DNA from: Vibrio salilacus
GTDB lineage: Bacteria > Pseudomonadota > Gammaproteobacteria > Enterobacterales > Vibrionaceae
DNA: 64,000 nt
NCBI RefSeq assembly: GCF_002811245.1
Contig: NZ_NIVQ01000001.1
Coordinates: 272,648-336,647 of the forward strand
Direction of reading: 5' to 3'
In this document: positions 58,283 to 64,000 of the stretch, in pieces
Position numbering within the stretch: position 1 is the first letter of the stretch
How the letters are laid out: every line of letters starts with the position of its first letter
Notes under the pieces: generated by a model
Seen by the model: the letters and a program-made list of their open reading frames with translations, nothing else
The model's database searches: none
What the model was told of the DNA's origin: nothing
Translations under genes and position numbers: made by a program

Positions 58283-58722
58283 TGATTAATCTTCCTGCTG
58301 AGTTTGAGCAGTTTCACTGGATGGTAGATATGGTGCAGAATGTTGATTTAGGTTTAGTCGTGTTAGACCGAGATCACAATGTGCAAGTGTGGAATGGCTT
58401 TATGACTCACCATAGTGGTATTCAAGCGCATGACGCTATTGGTAAACCACTTTTTGAACTCTTTCCCGAGATCCCCTGTGAGTGGTTTAAGCTGAAAACG
58501 AAACCTGTGTACGACTTAGGTTGTCGCAGTTTCATTACTTGGCAGCAACGTCCGTATTTGTTCAAGTGTCGCAATGTTCGTCCCGTCACTCAGCAAGCAG
58601 ACTTTATGTATCAAAACATCACACTCAACCCAATGCGTACGCCAACGGGTGAGATTCGTTCATTGTTTTTGTCGATTCAAGATGCGACGGCTGAAGCGTT
58701 AGTGTCACGCACCTCAGCATAA
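58282..58722 (+). CDS. PAS-domain protein coupled to the REC-CheC gene
   Basis: 146 residues. A single PAS domain (VDLGLVVLDRDHNVQVWNGF; GKPLFELFPEIP; NPMRTPTGEIRSLFLSIQDA), with no output domain. Its ATG overlaps the stop of the REC-CheC gene by one base (TAATG), so the two are translated together and probably form a two-part sensor. Ligand unknown. Confidence 0.86.
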   Translation: MINLPAEFEQFHWMVDMVQNVDLGLVVLDRDHNVQVWNGFMTHHSGIQAHDAIGKPLFELFPEIPCEWFKLKTKPVYDLGCRSFITWQQRPYLFKCRNVRPVTQQADFMYQNITLNPMRTPTGEIRSLFLSIQDATAEALVSRTSA

Positions 58723-58747
58723 TCTTTGTGAAACCCCATTTTGCTTA

Positions 58748-58782
58748 TTACGCCAAGTTAATCCTTGGCGTAATTGTTTATG
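58748..58782 (+). terminator. Terminator of the REC-CheC / PAS operon
   Basis: A 10-bp stem (TTACGCCAAG / CTTGGCGTAA, 6-base loop) followed by TTGTTTAT. Confidence 0.8.
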
Positions 58783-58812
58783 CTCTAGCGCGATTGTTTA
58801 TGTTCTAGCGCG
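58773..58812. repeat. 20-base tandem duplication
   Basis: ATTGTTTATGCTCTAGCGCG at 58773-58792 and a copy with one change (T for C) at 58793-58812, directly after the terminator hairpin. Confidence 0.85.
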
Positions 58813-59001
58813 GAGATGCGCAGTGGAGTGGGGGTGGTCAAAACCTTGTTTCATTCAAGCTCTGTTTTGGCAATACCGGCTTGCTCGCCTCGGGATCTCT
58901 TGCCATGAGCAAGAACGGTGCTCAATCAGTGGTTGAATCAAGAATAAGGTCAACCCACTAGGGTGAAAAGAGACTTTTTTAGTTCATTTCTGTGACTTTG
59001 A

Positions 59002-59029
59002 TTGTTATTTCAGACTAATCCGTTACAAT
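59002..59029 (+). promoter_or_regulatory. Predicted thrS promoter
   Basis: TTGTTA (59002-59007) and TACAAT (59024-59029) with 16 bases between them. Start expected near 59036, giving a leader of about 138 bases. Picked by eye. Confidence 0.5.
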
Positions 59030-59086
59030 ACGTGCTCGTTCCTCAGTTGTGCATCCGTATTTGCATAGAAAAGGACACCGTTTCTT

Positions 59087-59154
59087 ATCTTTAACGCATT
59101 GTTTTTAATGTTAAAGATACGTTTTAAATACACGTGTTGCTTGGTATGCAACAC
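59087..59154 (+). promoter_or_regulatory. thrS translational operator with tRNA-Thr anticodon-arm mimic
   Basis: Two hairpins precede the thrS start. The upstream one pairs ATCTTTAAC (59087-59095) with GTTAAAGAT (59110-59118). The downstream one pairs GTGTTGC (59134-59140) with GCAACAC (59148-59154) around a 7-base loop TTGGTAT, which has the layout of a tRNA anticodon loop with the threonine anticodon GGU at positions -31 to -29 before the start codon. In E. coli, threonyl-tRNA synthetase represses its own translation by binding a leader domain with a CGU anticodon-like loop at almost the same distance. The homology of function is inferred. Confidence 0.7.
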
Positions 59155-59173
59155 CACTGTAAAGGACAGTAAA

Positions 59174-61102
59174 ATGCCTATTATTACTCTTCCTGACGGC
59201 AGTCAGCGTCAATATGACAACCCAGTTTCAACTCTTGAAGTCGCTCAATCTATCGGTCCAGGTCTTGCGAAAGCAACCATCGCTGGTCGTGTAGATGGCA
59301 CTCGTGTTGATGCCTGTGATTTGATTGAACAAGATGCAAGTCTTGAAATTATCACAGTAAAAGACGAGGTTGATGGTCTTGAAATCGTTCGCCACTCTTG
59401 TGCGCACTTGCTCGGTCACGCGATTAAGCAACTTTTTCCTGAAGCGAAAATGGCGATTGGTCCAACCATCGATAGTGGTTTTTACTACGATATCGACCTT
59501 GAGCACTCTCTAACGCAAGAAGATCTAGAAAAGATCGAAAAGCGCATGAAAGAGTTGGCTAAGACGAAATATCAGGTTATCAAGAAAAAGGTAAGCTGGC
59601 AGGAAGCACGCGATGCATTTGAAGCTCGCGGTGAAACCTATAAGATTGAAATTCTCGACGAGAACGTTGCACGCGACGATCGTCCGGGTCTTTATCATCA
59701 TGAAGAATACATCGATATGTGTCGTGGACCACACGTACCACATATGGGTTTTTGTCAGAATTTTACGTTATTAAACGTGGCGGGAGCTTACTGGCGCGGT
59801 AACAGTGACAATAAAATGTTACAGCGTATCTACGGTACGGCTTTCCACGACAAAAAAGCATTAAAAGCGCACCTAACTCGTTTAGAAGAAGCGGCCAAAC
59901 GTGATCACCGTAAGATCGGTAAGCAACTTGACCTCTTCCACATGCAGCAAGAAGCACCAGGAATGGTATTCTGGCATCATAACGGTTGGTCAATCTTCCG
60001 TGATCTAGAAGTATTCGTGCGTGAAAAACTGACAGAATACGACTATCAGGAAGTAAAAGGTCCACTTATTATGGATCGCGTTCTTTGGGAACGTTCTGGT
60101 CACTGGGATAAGTATGCAGATGCAATGTTTACCACTGCCTCTGAGAATCGTGACTACGCGTTAAAGCCAATGAACTGTCCTGGTCATGTTCAGATCTTTA
60201 ATCAAGGTCTGAAATCGTACCGTGACCTGCCACTTCGTATGGCAGAATTTGGTTCATGTCACCGTAACGAGCCTTCAGGCGCGTTACACGGTATCATGCG
60301 CGTACGTGGTTTTACTCAAGATGATGCACACATCTTCTGTACTGAGAGCCAAATTCAAGACGAAGTGACCAGCTGTATTAAAATGGTTTACGATACGTAC
60401 CAGACTTTTGGTTTCGATAATATCGTTGTTAAACTGTCAACTCGCCCTGAAAAGCGCGTTGGTAGTGATGAAATCTGGGACCAATCAGAAGAAGCATTGA
60501 AACAATCTCTTGAAGCGATGGACATTCCATACGAGATTCAAGAGGGCGAAGGTGCGTTCTATGGTCCTAAAATCGAGTTTACCCTGCACGATTGTCTTGA
60601 TCGCGCATGGCAATGTGGTACGGTTCAGTTAGATTTCAACCTACCAGGTCGTCTAGGTGCCACTTACGTTGATGAAAATAACGAGCGTCAAGTACCTGTT
60701 ATGATTCACCGTGCGATTCTGGGATCATTAGAACGATTTATTGGTATTCTAATTGAAGAGTACTATGGCTTCTTCCCAACTTGGTTATCGCCAGAACAGG
60801 CTGTAATCATGAATATCACTGACAAACAGTCAGATTATGTTCAGGAAGTTGCACAAAAACTACAAAAATGTGGAATTAGAGCTAAAGCAGACTTGAGAAA
60901 TGAGAAGATTGGCTTTAAAATCCGCGAACATACTTTGAAGCGTGTACCGTATATGCTCGTTTGTGGCGACCAAGAGATGGACGCTGGCGAAATTGCAGTA
61001 CGAACTCGTAAAGGCAAGGATCTCGGCAAGTTTAAAGTGGATGATTTTATTTCTTACATCCAAGACGAGATTTCAAGCCGTAAGCTCAATCTGGAGGAAT
61101 AA
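59174..61102 (+). CDS. thrS: Threonyl-tRNA synthetase
   Basis: 642 residues, the same length as E. coli, from ATG 59174 (AAAGGACAGTAAA); an in-frame ATG at 59099 is inside the leader. Domains in order: TGS ([20 protein letters not shown]), editing domain with [16 protein letters not shown] and the zinc-like CRGPHVP, class II catalytic core (motif 2 FRNEPSG type [19 protein letters not shown]; zinc Cys in MNCPGH), and anticodon-binding domain. It charges tRNA-Thr and clears Ser-tRNA-Thr. First gene of thrS-infC-rpmI-rplT. Confidence 0.97.
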   Translation: MPIITLPDGSQRQYDNPVSTLEVAQSIGPGLAKATIAGRVDGTRVDACDLIEQDASLEIITVKDEVDGLEIVRHSCAHLLGHAIKQLFPEAKMAIGPTIDSGFYYDIDLEHSLTQEDLEKIEKRMKELAKTKYQVIKKKVSWQEARDAFEARGETYKIEILDENVARDDRPGLYHHEEYIDMCRGPHVPHMGFCQNFTLLNVAGAYWRGNSDNKMLQRIYGTAFHDKKALKAHLTRLEEAAKRDHRKIGKQLDLFHMQQEAPGMVFWHHNGWSIFRDLEVFVREKLTEYDYQEVKGPLIMDRVLWERSGHWDKYADAMFTTASENRDYALKPMNCPGHVQIFNQGLKSYRDLPLRMAEFGSCHRNEPSGALHGIMRVRGFTQDDAHIFCTESQIQDEVTSCIKMVYDTYQTFGFDNIVVKLSTRPEKRVGSDEIWDQSEEALKQSLEAMDIPYEIQEGEGAFYGPKIEFTLHDCLDRAWQCGTVQLDFNLPGRLGATYVDENNERQVPVMIHRAILGSLERFIGILIEEYYGFFPTWLSPEQAVIMNITDKQSDYVQEVAQKLQKCGIRAKADLRNEKIGFKIREHTLKRVPYMLVCGDQEMDAGEIAVRTRKGKDLGKFKVDDFISYIQDEISSRKLNLEE

Positions 61103-61105
61103 GCT

Positions 61106-61657
61106 ATTAAAGGCGGAAGACGCGGCCAACAGCCGGTAAAACAAAACCCGCACCGTTTAAACGGTGAAATTCGTGGCGTTCGTGAAGTTCGATTAACAGG
61201 CGCTGACGGTGAATCAGTTGGTGTTGTATCGATTCAAGAAGCGATCACAGCGGCTGAAGAAGCAGGCATGGATCTTGTAGAGATCAGTCCAAACGCTGAG
61301 CCGCCAGTCTGTCGAGTGATGGACTACGGCAAATTCCTCTTTGAAAAGAGCAAATCTGCTAAAGAGCAGAAGAAAAAGCAAAAACAGGTTCAGATTAAGG
61401 AAGTCAAATTCCGTCCTGGAACTGATATTGGAGACTATCAGGTAAAACTACGCAACCTGACGCGTTTCCTTGAAGAAGGCAACAAAGTGAAGGTAACAAT
61501 TCGCTTCCGTGGCCGCGAAATGGCACACCAAGACATCGGTGTCGACGTTCTAAAACGCTTGAAAGAAGATACTGCAGAACTTGCTGTGGTTGAATCATTC
61601 CCAAGCCGTATTGAAGGTCGCCAGATGATCATGGTGTTAGCCCCTAAAAAGAAGTAA
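61106..61657 (+). CDS. infC: Translation initiation factor IF-3, ATT start
   Basis: 183 residues (E. coli 180). The start is taken as the rare ATT at 61106, 8 bases after GGAGG and 3 bases after the thrS stop, because the protein then begins [14 protein letters not shown] like other IF-3 (KGGKRVQTARPN). A later ATG (61268) would cut off the N-terminal domain. Motifs: [52 protein letters not shown]-3 rejects poor start codons, so the ATT makes it limit its own synthesis. Confidence 0.95.
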   Translation: MKGGRRGQQPVKQNPHRLNGEIRGVREVRLTGADGESVGVVSIQEAITAAEEAGMDLVEISPNAEPPVCRVMDYGKFLFEKSKSAKEQKKKQKQVQIKEVKFRPGTDIGDYQVKLRNLTRFLEEGNKVKVTIRFRGREMAHQDIGVDVLKRLKEDTAELAVVESFPSRIEGRQMIMVLAPKKK

Positions 61658-61678
61658 TTAGTGGCTTGCAAGTGATTT

Positions 61679-61718
61679 AACCCCGCCGTTCTTTTTGTAA
61701 AGAGAAAGCGGTGGGGTT
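61679..61718 (+). promoter_or_regulatory. infC-rpmI intercistronic hairpin (possible L20 control region)
   Basis: AACCCCGCCG (61679-61688) pairs with CGGTGGGGTT (61709-61718, one wobble) with a 20-base loop. In E. coli, ribosomal protein L20 binds a structure in this part of the operon and represses rpmI and rplT translation. The same role here is inference; the stem could also attenuate transcription. Confidence 0.5.
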
Positions 61719-61773
61719 CAATTCGCCCTGATTACGTTGTTTATTAAACCTCTACAATGCGGAGTTATTCATC

Positions 61774-61968
61774 ATGCCTAAGATGAAAACCAACAAAGGT
61801 GCTGCTAAGCGTTTTAAGAAAACTGCTGGTGGTATTAAGTTTAAGCACGCTACTAAACGTCACATTCTGACTAAGCGTACTACTAAGAACAAGCGTCAAC
61901 TACGTCCAAATGCAATCCTTCCTCGTTGTGAAGTGGCTGCAGTTGCTCGTATGTTGCCATACGCTTAA
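61774..61968 (+). CDS. rpmI: 50S ribosomal protein L35
   Basis: 64 residues, typical. Very basic: [20 protein letters not shown] start, [20 protein letters not shown] middle. Large-subunit protein, encoded between infC and rplT in the conserved order. Ribosome site GCGGAGTTATTC. Confidence 0.97.
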   Translation: MPKMKTNKGAAKRFKKTAGGIKFKHATKRHILTKRTTKNKRQLRPNAILPRCEVAAVARMLPYA

Positions 61969-62009
61969 TTCTTTTTAGTTTATCAATCGTTTAGTTTAGG
62001 AGAAGCATA

Positions 62010-62363
62010 ATGCCTCGCGTAAAACGTGGTGTACAAGCTCGTGCACGTCATAAGAAAGTTCTAAAACAAGCTAAAGGTTACTACGGAGCACGTTCACGTG
62101 TTTACCGCGTAGCTTTCCAAGCAGTTACCAAAGCTGGTCAATACGCTTACCGTGACCGTCGCAACAAGAAACGTCAATTCCGTCAACTATGGATTGCACG
62201 TATCAACGCGGCCTCTCGTCAAAATGGTCTATCTTACAGCCGTTTCATTAACGGTCTTAAGAAAGCATCTATCGAGATCGACCGTAAGATCCTTGCTGAC
62301 ATCGCGGTATTCGACAAAGCTGCATTTGCAGTTCTAGTTGAAAAAGCGAAAACTGCTCTTTAG
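62010..62363 (+). CDS. rplT: 50S ribosomal protein L20
   Basis: 117 residues as usual. [20 protein letters not shown] start, [20 protein letters not shown], and [20 protein letters not shown]. Needed for early 50S assembly, and the repressor of rpmI-rplT translation in E. coli. Ribosome site TTAGGAGAAGCATA. Last gene of the operon and the chromosomal anchor next to Vibrio integrons. Confidence 0.97.
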   Translation: MPRVKRGVQARARHKKVLKQAKGYYGARSRVYRVAFQAVTKAGQYAYRDRRNKKRQFRQLWIARINAASRQNGLSYSRFINGLKKASIEIDRKILADIAVFDKAAFAVLVEKAKTAL

Positions 62364-62384
62364 ATAGCAGTTTAGGATTAAGGA

Positions 62385-62410
62385 AAGGAGAGCTTAGGCT
62401 CTCCTTTTTT
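62385..62410. terminator. Terminator after rplT
   Basis: Stem AAGGAGAGC / GCTCTCCTT, loop TTAG, TTTTTT tail. It also lies 15 bases past the integrase stop on the minus strand. Confidence 0.88.
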
Positions 62411-62424
62411 ATGCCTAACATTTA

Positions 62425-63390
62425 TTATAAGTTCGACAGCGGGCTAAGCACTCCACTGGCGCCTCTATCAATAACATGTGTGTATATTTGCGTTGTTCGC
62501 ACATCACTGTGACCTAACTGCTCCTGTACTGTCCTGATATCTGCTCCAGACTCTAGAAGGTGCGTAGCAAAGCTGTGTCTGAGTGTATGACACGTCACGT
62601 GTTTATTGATGTTCGCTTCTTTGGCAGCGCGTTTGACTGCTCGTTGCAGTGCTATCTCATTAATATGGTGACGGCGAAGTAAGTTGGATTCAGGATCGAC
62701 AGACAGTTTAGCTGATGGAAATAAGTAGTGCCAATTGAACTCAAGCTCGCACCCCTGGTACTTACGCTGCAGTGATTCATTAAGCCAAACACCAGCATAA
62801 CCGGATGTGTTGATATCTTTCTTATAGTAGCGAAGTGCCATCTCTTGTTGTTCCTTCAGCAAGGGGATGAGCTCTTTGGCTAAGGTTACTGTTCTGTTTT
62901 TCCCACCTTTACCTTGCCAAATTCTAAGCGCATAGTAGTGGTAATCGATATCATGAACTCTTAATCGAACCGCTTCCATGACCCGTAATCCGGAACCATA
63001 CAACAGCATAATATGCAGTTTGTACTTTGGATCAATGTGAGTAACAAAGCGCCGCATTTCATCTTTGGTAAGAACAACTGGTAGTTTGCGGTCTAGCAAC
63101 GATTTCTGGAATTTCATTTCGTTGTTCAAAGGCGTACGTAAATACTCTCGATATAGAAAATTCACTGCATTAAGAGCCAGAGCTTGTGTCTTAGCCGCGA
63201 CTTTATCATGAATGGCGAGGTGAGTAAGAAAGGCCTCAACGTTGTCCTCATTTAACTCAGAGGGATGCTGATTGTCATTGAAGCTTATAAAGCGAATTAT
63301 CCAGCTGATATAAGCATCGATCGTTTTACTCGCATAATGGCGAACCCGCATGTGTTCTTTTATACTCAAAATAAACTGATTTTTCATCAT
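62425..63390 (-). CDS. intIA: Chromosomal integron integrase IntIA (tyrosine recombinase)
   Basis: 321 residues (V. cholerae IntI4 is 320). Catalytic residues of tyrosine recombinases: Arg136 in GSGLRVMEAVRLRVHDID, Lys161 area GKGGKNR, His268 and Arg271 in HTLRHSFATHLLE, His294 in LGHSDVRTTQ, Tyr303 in IYTHV. The segment between Arg136 and His268 is long, holding the extra helix found only in integron integrases (about residues 190-215). It joins and excises cassettes at attI x attC, using folded single-stranded attC. Located right after rplT, the standard Vibrio site. The reading frame is intact. Confidence 0.96.
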   Translation of the reverse strand: MMKNQFILSIKEHMRVRHYASKTIDAYISWIIRFISFNDNQHPSELNEDNVEAFLTHLAIHDKVAAKTQALALNAVNFLYREYLRTPLNNEMKFQKSLLDRKLPVVLTKDEMRRFVTHIDPKYKLHIMLLYGSGLRVMEAVRLRVHDIDYHYYALRIWQGKGGKNRTVTLAKELIPLLKEQQEMALRYYKKDINTSGYAGVWLNESLQRKYQGCELEFNWHYLFPSAKLSVDPESNLLRRHHINEIALQRAVKRAAKEANINKHVTCHTLRHSFATHLLESGADIRTVQEQLGHSDVRTTQIYTHVIDRGASGVLSPLSNL

Positions 63391-63407
63391 CTTCTCTATA
63401 TAATCTT

Positions 63408-63427
63408 AACTGTATAAATAAACAGTT
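63408..63427 (-). promoter_or_regulatory. LexA box in the integrase promoter
   Basis: CTGTATAAATAAACAG (63410-63425) is an exact CTG-N10-CAG SOS box, extended to a 20-base partial palindrome by AA/TT. It lies 20 bases before the integrase start codon, so LexA should repress intIA and DNA damage should induce it, as shown for V. cholerae and class 1 integrons. Confidence 0.92.
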
Positions 63428-63539
63428 AAATGATTGAGTGTTAATTTCAAGAATTAGTCGACACTTTGCAATCTAATTGTGGGCTGCCAGTCATGAAATC
63501 ATCCACTATGGCTAAGTGTTTCATATGCTTATGTGATAA

Positions 63540-63617
63540 CATTAGAATTATTTAATACAACAAAGAGAACTTTTTCAAGTGGGATCGAGCTACTTAGTGT
63601 TGTATAGATAGCGTTAG
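63540..63617 (+). other. Probable attI site of the integron
   Basis: The primary insertion site must lie between the integrase start and the first cassette. The best candidate crossover is GCGTTAG at 63611-63617, matching the GTTRRRY-type core that attC sites also end in, with attI extending to its left. Placed by eye; the inverted left half-site is weak (CTTAGTG at about 63594), so the exact limits are not secure. Confidence 0.4.
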
Positions 63618-64000
63618 TTGCCAGCGGTAAAAATGCAGCTAAATCAGAAAATTTTGGGCTAATGTATCGTGCAATTTTGCTCTTTTTTGTGTCTGGGTGT
63701 GGTTGGCTGAAATTGTGTTCGATTTTTAGTATTGTGGTTTTTTTCTGCCGTTTCAGACACGAATTTACTTGTTGAAAGTCAGCTTTGTGACATTGTTTTT
63801 CCAAAAGGTCTTTTTGGTGCTTTTGGCCAGTTTTCTGCGGCGTTGTAAGTTCCAAGTGGTTTCAGTGGCAGGCGCTTTGAAGCTGCGCCTGAATTGAGTT
63901 TTTCAAAGTGCTGAAAAACGGCGTTGGCAAAAGTGGAAACAAACAAAATCAAAGGTTTAGAATGGCAACTAACAAAGCGTTTAAGGCAGATTCGCAACGC
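63613..64000 (+). mobile_element. First integron cassette, cut by the window end
   Basis: From the putative attI crossover to the end of the window. The cassette has no convincing protein gene on the plus strand; a 37-residue frame (63662-63775) is the only one. It has two hairpins before the attC: CAGGCGC (63869-63875) / GCGCCTG (63885-63891), and GTTTTTCA (63898-63905) / TGAAAAAC (63912-63919). attC begins at 63970. Confidence 0.55.
63970..64000 (+). repeat. Left end of an attC site (Vibrio repeat)
   Basis: TAACAAAGCGTTTAAGGCAG followed by ATTCGCAACGC has the form of the left arm of Vibrio superintegron repeats (V. cholerae: TAACAAACGCCTCAAGAGGG, then CTGTCAACGC), with the inverse core TAACAAAGC. 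The remainder lies beyond the window. Confidence 0.85.

Noticed and set aside
63662..63775. 37-residue plus-strand frame in the first cassette
   Set aside because: Short, no clear ribosome site, odd Phe/Cys-rich composition; mentioned with the cassette but not called as a gene.
63529..63855. 108-residue minus-strand frame in the first integron cassette
   Set aside because: It crosses the probable attI-cassette boundary and runs against the usual cassette direction, with no recognised domain; probably chance.

Overview
The window is a stretch of a Vibrio chromosome. Three things support the genus: maltose (malK/malEFG), CheV, MCP and LuxT-like genes of Vibrio type; a CsrB RNA preceded by a VarA (GacA)-type palindrome; and the order thrS-infC-rpmI-rplT followed by a chromosomal-integron integrase, which is the known edge of the Vibrio superintegron. 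The species is not resolved. Having mal genes and the thrS-rplT-integron edge together resembles chromosome II of V. cholerae, but that is inference. No rRNA, tRNA, insertion sequence or CRISPR array was seen.

Layout. 1-2346: end of the ribose operon (rbsB tail, rbsK, rbsR). 2362-6519: a membrane histidine kinase divergent from an orphan periplasmic binding protein, then cheV. 6581-10843: deaD and rnb, divergent. 11072-16767: malK divergent from malE-malF-malG with a MalT/CRP-type control region, and a malG 3' UTR in the position of the V. cholerae sRNA MicX. 16865-20795: small hypotheticals, a hotdog thioesterase, an N-terminally extended GAPDH homologue and a dCMP-type deaminase. 20990-21516: the csrB locus. 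21879-25573: mgtE, an AarF/UbiB-like kinase and a glutamine amidotransferase. 25574-26010: a decayed amino-acid exporter (YjeH-like) and Lrp-type regulator. 26023-30606: LysR, LysE exporter, oxidoreductase, OsmC, YddG exporter and an L,D-transpeptidase.

30852-32975: a two-GAF diguanylate cyclase. 33010-39832: a six-gene MoxR/DUF58/DUF4381/vWA/vWA-TPR/BatD (Bat-type) operon whose vWA-TPR protein has a 27-residue glutamine run. 40207-42585: an MCP and two tiny genes. 42651-45810: pyrC under a PurR box, and a MOSC-flavin reductase-ferredoxin fusion. 45883-51061: DMT exporter with divergent AraC regulator, M14 peptidase, FrnE-type DsbA and a cytoplasmic GH13 enzyme. 51109-55656: a second MCP, a cupin protein, an acyltransferase and a secreted 20-residue-repeat solenoid. 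55782-58722: a YfcZ-type protein, the LuxT regulator, and a coupled REC-CheC / PAS pair. 59024-62410: thrS, infC with an ATT start, rpmI and rplT, with a leader hairpin that copies a threonine anticodon arm. 62425-64000: integron integrase with a LexA box, the attI region and the first cassette, cut inside its attC by the window end.

Themes are sugar uptake (ribose, maltose), chemotaxis and signalling (CheV, two MCPs, REC-CheC, GGDEF, orphan kinase), amino-acid export (one decayed and three intact exporters), post-transcriptional control (CsrB, MicX-like RNA, RNase II, DeaD, thrS operator, infC) and the integron gene-capture platform.
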